DNA of 64,000 nucleotides from Leptospira ilyithenensis (GTDB lineage Bacteria; Spirochaetota; Leptospiria; Leptospirales; Leptospiraceae): positions 248,001 through 312,000 of the forward strand of contig NZ_RQHV01000043.1 of NCBI RefSeq assembly GCF_004771005.1, read 5' to 3'. The notes under the pieces are model-generated. The model was not told where the DNA came from, did no database searches, and saw only the letters and a list, made by a program, of their open reading frames with translations. This document shows, piece by piece, positions 58,245 through 64,000 of this stretch (the stretch's first letter is position 1; each line of letters starts with the position of its first letter). A program made the translations under genes and the position numbers.

Positions 58245-60476
58245 ATGAGAACAACACACACTTCTGCCATTGCCATTTTGGTGCTTGCCCTGAGCCAACT
58301 GGGAGCTGCGGACACTAAAGAATCTTCGAGTTCGATGGAGCGCCAAAACATATCCAATCAGTTTTGGTGGCCAGAACGACTTGATTTGGCACCACTTCGC
58401 CAACATGCTTCGGAATCCAACCCCATGGGGAGACAATTCAACTACGCCAAAGAATTCAAAGACCTGGACATCCAGGCAATCAAGGAAGAGATCAAAACTC
58501 TGATGAAAACCTCCCAAGATTGGTGGCCATCTGATTACGGGCATTACGGGCCGTTTTTCATCCGGATGGCATGGCACAGTGCGGGAACCTACCGAATCAA
58601 TGACGGACGTGGAGGAGCTGGTGGTGGACAACAAAGATTTGAACCACTCAATAGCTGGCCGGACAATGCAAACCTAGACAAAGCAAGACGCCTACTTTGG
58701 CCGATTAAAAAGAAATATGGAAAAAAAATATCCTGGGCCGACCTAATGGTTCTCACCGGAAACGTAGCTCTCGAATCCATGGGATTCAAAACTTATGGTT
58801 TTGCCGGTGGAAGGACTGATGATTGGGAAGCTGACCTCGTATATTGGGGACCGGAAAAAAAATGGCTAGCCGACGAAAGATACGAAGGTGAAAGGAAACT
58901 TAAAAAGCCGCTTGGTGCCGTTCAGATGGGACTTATTTATGTAAACCCGGAAGGTCCGAATGGAAACCCGGACCCACTAGCGGCCGCTAAAGACATCAGA
59001 GAAACATTCGGCCGTATGGCGATGAATGATGAAGAAACAGTCGCCCTGATTGCCGGTGGTCATACGTTTGGTAAGGCTCATGGAAAAGCAGACCCATCCA
59101 AACACGTGGGAAAAGAACCTGCGGCAGCCGGACTCGAAGAACAAGGGTTTGGTTGGAAAAATAATCTTAAAAAAGGAAATGCGGAAGATACCATTACCAG
59201 TGGATTGGAAGGAGCATGGACGGCAAATCCAACCAAATGGACAACTCAATATCTAAACAACCTATTTGGTTTCGAGTGGGTGCAAACCAAAAGTCCGGCT
59301 GGTGCCATCCAATGGATACCGAAAGACGGTGCCGGTGTCAATATGGTTCCGGATGCACATGACAAAACACTCCGCCACGCACCCATCATGTTCACCACGG
59401 ACTTGGCTTTAAAATTTGATCCAAGTTATAAAGTAATCGCAAAAAAATTCCAAGAGAATCCAAAAGAGTTCGAACTCGCATTTGCAAAGGCTTGGTTTAA
59501 ACTCACCCACAGAGATATGGGACCACTCTCCCGTTATATCTCTAAAGATTTACCAAAAGAACCTCTCATTTGGCAAGATCCACTACCTACCGTAAATCAA
59601 AAGTTAGTTGGTTCTAAAGAAATAGAGACTTTAAAAGGAAAAATTCTAAAATCAGGACTCACCGTTCCGGAGTTAGTAAGGACTGCTTGGGCCTCTGCTG
59701 CAAGTTTCAGAAGTACTGATATGAGAGGCGGAGCAAACGGAGCAAGAATTCGATTGGCGCCTCAGAAAAATTGGCCGGTGAATGATCCGGAAGAACTTTC
59801 AAATACATTGAAAAAATTGGAGCAAATCCAATCCGAATTCAATGAATCTGGAAATAAAATCTCACTTGCCGACTTAATCGTACTCGGTGGAAATACAGCG
59901 ATCGAAGAAGCCGCAAAAAAAGCTGGCGTCGAAACAAAGGTACCTTTTACTCCCGGTAGAACCGATGCCACCGTTGAACAAACGGATGCGTATTCCTTTT
60001 CTGTTCTGGAACCGAAAGCAGACGCATTTCGTAACTACTATGGTGTAGACAACTCACTCTCTCCGACAGAGATGTTAGTCGATCGCTCCAATATGTTGTC
60101 CCTAACCATTCCTGAAATGACAGTGCTTTTAGGAGGGATGAGATCCCTTGATGCCAATTCAGGAAAATCCAAACATGGGATTTTGACAAATCGTCCGGGA
60201 GTTCTTACCAACGATTTTTTTGTCAATTTACTCGACATGTCTACAAAATGGCAAAAGTCTTCTCAAACAGAAGGTGTTTACGAAGGTTTAGACCGCAAAA
60301 CTGGTGCTAAAAGATGGACCGCTACTTCCGTGGATCTAATTCTTGGTTCTCATTCGGAATTGCGTGCTGTCGCAGAAATTTATGCGGCTGATGACGGTAA
60401 AGACAAGTTTGTTAAGGACTTTGTTGCTACTTGGAACAAAGTGATGATGTTAGACAGGTTTGATGTAAAGAAGTAA
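58245..60476 (+). CDS. katG: Catalase-peroxidase with an N-terminal signal peptide
   Basis: Two-domain haem enzyme that breaks down hydrogen peroxide. 743 aa from ATG 58245, which has AAGG 5 bases before it; ATG 58233 lacks such a site. [24 protein letters not shown] looks like a cleavable signal peptide, so it should be exported to the periplasm. Distal Arg-Trp-His in [13 protein letters not shown], the Tyr and Met of the Trp-Tyr-Met adduct in GLIYVNPEG and FGRMAMND, and proximal His in [12 protein letters not shown] are intact. Followed after 2 bases by a HiPIP gene. Probably PerR-regulated. Confidence 0.95.
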   Translation: MRTTHTSAIAILVLALSQLGAADTKESSSSMERQNISNQFWWPERLDLAPLRQHASESNPMGRQFNYAKEFKDLDIQAIKEEIKTLMKTSQDWWPSDYGHYGPFFIRMAWHSAGTYRINDGRGGAGGGQQRFEPLNSWPDNANLDKARRLLWPIKKKYGKKISWADLMVLTGNVALESMGFKTYGFAGGRTDDWEADLVYWGPEKKWLADERYEGERKLKKPLGAVQMGLIYVNPEGPNGNPDPLAAAKDIRETFGRMAMNDEETVALIAGGHTFGKAHGKADPSKHVGKEPAAAGLEEQGFGWKNNLKKGNAEDTITSGLEGAWTANPTKWTTQYLNNLFGFEWVQTKSPAGAIQWIPKDGAGVNMVPDAHDKTLRHAPIMFTTDLALKFDPSYKVIAKKFQENPKEFELAFAKAWFKLTHRDMGPLSRYISKDLPKEPLIWQDPLPTVNQKLVGSKEIETLKGKILKSGLTVPELVRTAWASAASFRSTDMRGGANGARIRLAPQKNWPVNDPEELSNTLKKLEQIQSEFNESGNKISLADLIVLGGNTAIEEAAKKAGVETKVPFTPGRTDATVEQTDAYSFSVLEPKADAFRNYYGVDNSLSPTEMLVDRSNMLSLTIPEMTVLLGGMRSLDANSGKSKHGILTNRPGVLTNDFFVNLLDMSTKWQKSSQTEGVYEGLDRKTGAKRWTATSVDLILGSHSELRAVAEIYAADDGKDKFVKDFVATWNKVMMLDRFDVKK

Positions 60477-60478
60477 AA

Positions 60479-60853
60479 ATGCCCAAAACTTCACGTAAAA
60501 CGTTTCTCACCAAATCATTGTTTTTGGTAACCTCTCTCTCTTTTTTAGAGAGAGGTTTGGGTTTGTTTACGGAAGTGATGGCCGGGAACAAACCTTCTGC
60601 GCCCATACCCGAAGGATTAACCCCTGTGTCTGAATCCGATGCAACGGCAAAAGCATTGGGTTTTCATCAGGATGCCAACCGAACCGATTTTACCTTGTAT
60701 CCGGAAAGAAAAGAACCCTCAGCAAAGAATCAATTTTGCAAACACTGTGCCCAATTTACGAAATTGAATGATTCCTGGGGAAAGTGCAATATCATCGCTG
60801 CGGGAATTGTCTCTTCCCAAGGATGGTGTTCTGCCTGGTCGCAAAGAACCTAA
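60479..60853 (+). CDS. High-potential iron-sulfur protein (HiPIP), exported
   Basis: 124 aa. The four cluster Cys are in FCKHCAQFTKLNDSWGKCNII and SQGWCSAW (C-x2-C-x12-C-x13-C), the HiPIP spacing. The N-terminus (TSRKTFLTKSLFLVTSLSFL) has a Tat-like SRKTFL with Arg-Lys in place of Arg-Arg, in keeping with export of a folded iron-sulfur protein. Starts 2 bases after katG stops, so it is in the same operon; it may pass electrons to KatG in the periplasm (inference). Convergent with the next gene, 6 bases apart. Confidence 0.85.
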   Translation: MPKTSRKTFLTKSLFLVTSLSFLERGLGLFTEVMAGNKPSAPIPEGLTPVSESDATAKALGFHQDANRTDFTLYPERKEPSAKNQFCKHCAQFTKLNDSWGKCNIIAAGIVSSQGWCSAWSQRT

Positions 60854-60859
60854 GTGAAA

Positions 60860-62296
60860 TCAAGGACCAGTTGCGACACAACGCACATCGAAAGAGTTTG
60901 CTTGTTTGTTCGTGCTGTTGTTTTTCAGCAAGTTTTCGGATCCCACATTCATGTGAACCACCCAAGCATCGGTTACGGAGGCGAATATCGTAGTGGAAGT
61001 CCAATACCCCGTGGAAGCGGCAACACCAGGGAAATAACTTGTGTTAATTGGCACGGTTGTATTGGTAAGATTTACAATTGATTTGAGTTCGGAGACGGAA
61101 GGAAGTCTCCAGGTTCTGTTTGCCAAGGTGAGAGAGTTGCAAGCATTGAGTGCGGAACTCCAGATCATCGAAGTAGAACTAACAACTATTTGACACTGAT
61201 CCCCGCTCAGTCCGACGGCACATTTCTGCCAAACAAGTCCGGTATTGATATCCGTAATCGTTTGATCGCCGTTGTCCCGAAATGTTTCATCAGGAACACT
61301 AGCTCCCTGAACACATCTCGCACGATTCGTATTTACCTGTGACGTTCTTCCCGTAACACCTTCGGAAAGGGACAGATACCATGCATCGGTAGAAGGCGCC
61401 ATGGCAAAAGAATCTCTTGTCCATTGTCCTCCTCCCGCAGCACCGGGAAAGTAAGCATCATAAGTAGCGGGCGTTACAAAATAATTTATAATCGTGGTAA
61501 GCTCTGCGACGGAGGCAAGTTTCCAATTTTTTTTATTCGCATAACCGCTGCCTGAATCCAAAGAAGAACAAGCTGTATTCGCTCCGCTCCAGGTAACGTC
61601 AGCGGATCCGGAAGGGGCATCGCAACTTGATCCGGAAAAAGCAACGTTTTCATTGCAGGTTTTCCACACAAAACTAGTGTTATTATCAACAGTAATATAA
61701 TCAGAGGAGTTTACCAAAGTTGCAGAAGAGAAACTCGGAACAGTTCCATTTTGCAACTTCCCGTCCTGACCCAAAGAGGAAGATAGAGAACACGTACTGT
61801 CCAAAACTCCGATCTCGTCCCAACATTGGGTTTGAGCGGTTTTCAAAGGAGGTTTCCCGAAAAAAGTCAGTTGAAATGTATGGCTTACACTCCCTCCCGT
61901 ATTCGCCGCGTTAACCGTATACGACCCCATGGTCCCGGCATAACCGGAATAAGTTCCCGATATCAGGCCGCTATTTGTGTTTATGGAAACACCAGTAGGC
62001 AAAGCAGGCTGAATGGAGAATAAGAGTGATTTGCCGGTCACGGAAGGAGAAAGAGAGATAAGGCTTCCGTTGGCAAAGGAAGAGGGAGAAGGATAACTCA
62101 AACCGGAAGGAGGAGTTAAGGGAAATATTTTTCCGCAGAATGAATCGTTATTTTCCAACAGGGACTTAGCAAAAACCAGATCCTGGTAACGTTCGCCGAG
62201 AGGGTCGCAGATATTTTCCAAAGATGCGGAAGAACAATTGGCAATATGCAACGCAACGAAAAATACCAAGGTTTTCCGATTTCGAAATACTCTCAT
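60860..62296 (-). CDS. DUF1566 lipoprotein with putative Ig-like domain
   Basis: 478 aa. Lipoprotein signal MRVFRNRKTLVFFVALHIANC (Cys about 21). Residues about 60-150 look like a cadherin/putative-Ig domain (PALPTGVSINTNSGLISGTYSGYAGTMGSYTVNAANTGGSVSHTFQLTF). Two DUF1566 (Lcl C-terminal-like) domains follow: KNWKLASVAELTTIINYF ... YFPGAAGGGQWTRDSFA, and NRTWRLPSVSELKSIVNL ... SYFPGVAASTGYWTSTT. About a dozen Cys suggest disulfides. A surface protein, function unknown, common in Leptospira. Confidence 0.82.
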   Translation of the reverse strand: MRVFRNRKTLVFFVALHIANCSSASLENICDPLGERYQDLVFAKSLLENNDSFCGKIFPLTPPSGLSYPSPSSFANGSLISLSPSVTGKSLLFSIQPALPTGVSINTNSGLISGTYSGYAGTMGSYTVNAANTGGSVSHTFQLTFFGKPPLKTAQTQCWDEIGVLDSTCSLSSSLGQDGKLQNGTVPSFSSATLVNSSDYITVDNNTSFVWKTCNENVAFSGSSCDAPSGSADVTWSGANTACSSLDSGSGYANKKNWKLASVAELTTIINYFVTPATYDAYFPGAAGGGQWTRDSFAMAPSTDAWYLSLSEGVTGRTSQVNTNRARCVQGASVPDETFRDNGDQTITDINTGLVWQKCAVGLSGDQCQIVVSSTSMIWSSALNACNSLTLANRTWRLPSVSELKSIVNLTNTTVPINTSYFPGVAASTGYWTSTTIFASVTDAWVVHMNVGSENLLKNNSTNKQANSFDVRCVATGP

Positions 62297-62304
62297 TTAA
62301 CGAA

Positions 62305-62332
62305 ATAGTATTACAAAATCAAATTAGGTCAA
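62305..62332 (-). promoter_or_regulatory. Promoter of the DUF1566 lipoprotein gene
   Basis: Minus strand: TTGACC (62327-62332), 16-base spacer, TACTAT (62305-62310). The start would fall near 62298, leaving almost no leader before the ATG at 62296. It shares AAATTTATTGAC with the promoter at 63198-63225. Confidence 0.5.
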
Positions 62333-62369
62333 TAAATTTCAAAAACTGAAACTTGTTCAGTCCTGGAAA

Positions 62370-63059
62370 TCAGGCGGAACATCGATCGCTGCTATCTGAA
62401 AAAGTATGTTCAAAGTCTTGGATCTCGAGCGTTCCTTCCGAATATTTGACACGCCGGGACTTTTGCCTTTGACCTGCCTCGGATAGAGGTGATTTCTCTT
62501 TGAACCGGATTTGAAATTGACTGTCGGTCTCCCAAGAATAATATCCGTTATACGACTCTTGTGCCAATGCTCCTCCGTCTTCAAATGTTTTCCGTGTGTA
62601 AACAAATGTTCCATCCTCGGAAAAAGTAAACTGATCCATTGGACCGTAAGCACCCGGACTCGGACCATACCAAATAACTTTAGTTAATATAACTTTTTTT
62701 GCAATACCCGCGACTTCATTGAATCTATATCTTCCACGCAATATCTCTAAATCCTGGTCACTCAAAAGTTTACTCTTATAAGCGGGTTTACTTTTGATCG
62801 CTTTCTGTAATAACTTATAAATTTCGTCTTCACCGTAAGCATCTTCACATTGACTCAGCAAGATCGAATATGTACAAGCCAAGTTATAATTGGCAAAAGC
62901 ATCTGTTGGTGAGCTCTTAAGTGTTTCTTGAAAATACTCGATGGCCTTCGGGTAATCTTTTTTGTATAAGGCTTCGATACCTTTTTTATTCGAGTTCGTG
63001 CTTGTTTGCGCAGGAAGGGCAAAACTTATCAGCGTAAATAAAATGATTATGCGTGTCAT
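62370..63059 (-). CDS. Hypothetical exported TPR protein
   Basis: 229 aa from ATG 63059, chosen because AGGAG lies about 11 bases upstream and a signal peptide follows (TRIIILFTLISFALPAQTS). KGIEALYKKDYPKAIEYFQETLKSSPTDAFANYNLACTYSIL is a TPR pair. The C-terminal 130 residues form a beta-rich domain (DQFTFSEDGTFVYTRKTFEDG ... NGYYSWETDSQFQIRFKEKSP) resembling lipocalin-like 'response to stress' domains but not identified. Function unknown. Confidence 0.65.
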   Translation of the reverse strand: MTRIIILFTLISFALPAQTSTNSNKKGIEALYKKDYPKAIEYFQETLKSSPTDAFANYNLACTYSILLSQCEDAYGEDEIYKLLQKAIKSKPAYKSKLLSDQDLEILRGRYRFNEVAGIAKKVILTKVIWYGPSPGAYGPMDQFTFSEDGTFVYTRKTFEDGGALAQESYNGYYSWETDSQFQIRFKEKSPLSEAGQRQKSRRVKYSEGTLEIQDFEHTFSDSSDRCSA

Positions 63060-63197
63060 GGTCGGCAGCTCTCCTATGAGATGTTTAATTTTTACAACGG
63101 AAGACTGGGGTTCCGGATTATACATATAACTAAAATTTACTTTTTGGGATGATCTATGGAATTTTCGTTCGGATTCGGAAGCCTTCCATTGTCCATA

Positions 63198-63225
63198 ATC
63201 ATACAATCTAACAAAACCAAGTCAA
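63198..63225 (-). promoter_or_regulatory. Promoter of the TPR protein gene
   Basis: Minus strand: TTGACT (63220-63225), 16-base spacer, TATGAT (63198-63203). Transcription would begin near 63191, about 130 bases before the chosen ATG. Confidence 0.5.
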
Positions 63226-63293
63226 TAAATTTGATCGTTGTTTGACTTATTATTACTTGTGAAATTCGAATTCCCTCCTACAATGTCCCAGCT

Positions 63294-64000
63294 ATGAAGA
63301 AAGAACAAACTCCCTATTCTAAAATCATAAACCTTTTAGAACTTTTTCAACTGAACGAAGACACAGATGAAGTAGGAACCATTGAATCCGTCAGAAAAGG
63401 CGTTGAATTCAGAGGAACAAATCTCTGGACTTTGATCTTTGCCATTTTCATAGCTTCTATCGGTTTGAATGTGAACTCGACTGCCGTGATTATCGGTGCC
63501 ATGTTGATATCCCCCCTTATGGGTCCCATTGTGGGGGCAGGGTTCGCCGTTGGTACCAATGATTTTGATTTTCTAAAAAGATGCCTTCGCAATTTGGGAA
63601 TTGCCACTTTAGTAAGTATAGTTACTTCCACCATCTACTTTTCGATAACACCAATCAACGAAGCGCAGTCGGAGTTGCTTGCAAGAACAACTCCGACCAT
63701 ATTTGATGTGTTAATTGCTCTTTTTGGCGGCGCAACAGGCATCATCGCAAATACAAGAAAAGAAAAAGGAAATGCCATTGCAGGAGTTGCGATCGCAACG
63801 GCACTTATGCCCCCTCTTTGTACAGCAGGTTACGGGCTCGCTCAAGGCAATTGGTCGTTCTTTTTAGGAGCATTTTACTTATACTTTATCAATTCTATAT
63901 TTATCGCCATTGCAACTTTCGTATTTGTTCGTTATTTGAATTTTAGAAAGGTCGACTGGGGACTTTATAAAGAGCAGGAAGCGAAAGTAAGAACCTATCT
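63294..64000 (+). CDS. DUF389 (TIGR00341) membrane protein, 3' end cut by window
   Basis: 235 codons are present from ATG 63294. After a short cytoplasmic start ([74 protein letters not shown]) at least five membrane helices follow, with [28 protein letters not shown] between them. This is the DUF389 family, widespread and uncharacterised. The missing end should hold the remaining part. Confidence 0.88.
   Translation, partial: MKKEQTPYSKIINLLELFQLNEDTDEVGTIESVRKGVEFRGTNLWTLIFAIFIASIGLNVNSTAVIIGAMLISPLMGPIVGAGFAVGTNDFDFLKRCLRNLGIATLVSIVTSTIYFSITPINEAQSELLARTTPTIFDVLIALFGGATGIIANTRKEKGNAIAGVAIATALMPPLCTAGYGLAQGNWSFFLGAFYLYFINSIFIAIATFVFVRYLNFRKVDWGLYKEQEAKVRTY

Overview
The window is a chromosomal segment of a Leptospira (spirochaete). 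The firmest marker is the outer-membrane porin at 17730-18632, whose C-terminus ends RFGYKLEL after APTAAYPVVIGGQ, as I remember for OmpL1. Also typical are a DUF1574/MBOAT pair, spirochaetal lipoproteins with relaxed lipoboxes, and moderate-to-low GC with short GC-rich structured intergenic islands. A KatG with a signal peptide hints at a non-pathogenic or intermediate species, but the species cannot be fixed from sequence alone. No rRNA, tRNA or CRISPR array was seen.

Layout. 1-5.5 kb: end of a TetR regulator, trpF and mutS, convergent with serB, an SGNH lipoprotein and a 59-aa protein. 5.5-10.3 kb: a GPH-type transporter and the biotin genes bioD-bioA-bioB. 10.3-16.1 kb: a cyclic-nucleotide-binding protein with an AI-2E family permease, two DMT exporters, an RlmL-like methyltransferase, ung and a pterin dehydratase, closed by a terminator. 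16.1-19.4 kb: ompL1 and a large Ala/Thr-rich lipoprotein behind a clear promoter. 19.6-28.1 kb: carA, a small DUF5808 protein, an acyltransferase pair (MBOAT plus DUF1574), a GAF protein with a degenerate GGDEF-like end, a very acidic repeat protein and a small SLBB protein. 28.2-35.2 kb: the complete F1Fo ATP synthase operon with an AtpI-like first gene.

35.5-41.5 kb is an accessory island and the most interesting part. Three near-identical repeats of about 145-173 bp each begin 6-17 bases after the stop codon of a minus-strand cargo gene, all in the same orientation. Their ends are complementary GTATAAC/GTTATAC-type boxes with an inner inverted repeat carrying one extra base, which is the layout of integron attC sites. 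The units carry (1) an MqsR/MqsA-like toxin-antitoxin pair plus a DUF6941-like gene, with a palindromic operator over its own promoter, (2) a 54-aa protein overlapping a PARP-like ADP-ribosyltransferase gene, and (3) a Fic protein. No integrase lies in the window, so this looks like a cluster of attC sites lacking an integrase. An rve-type transposase and GC-rich structured islands lie next to it.

41.5-64 kb: a 1881-aa kinase/ATPase/GAF/SpoIIE-phosphatase protein, an SDR dehydrogenase, an AfsA-hotdog/PilZ fusion, rocD, a metallophosphoesterase, a LOG-family protein, a chemotaxis receptor, an orphan polyamine-type binding lipoprotein divergent from gabD, a deoxyribosyltransferase-like protein, exported katG followed by a HiPIP gene with two PerR-like boxes upstream, a DUF1566 lipoprotein, a TPR protein, and a DUF389 membrane protein cut by the window edge.
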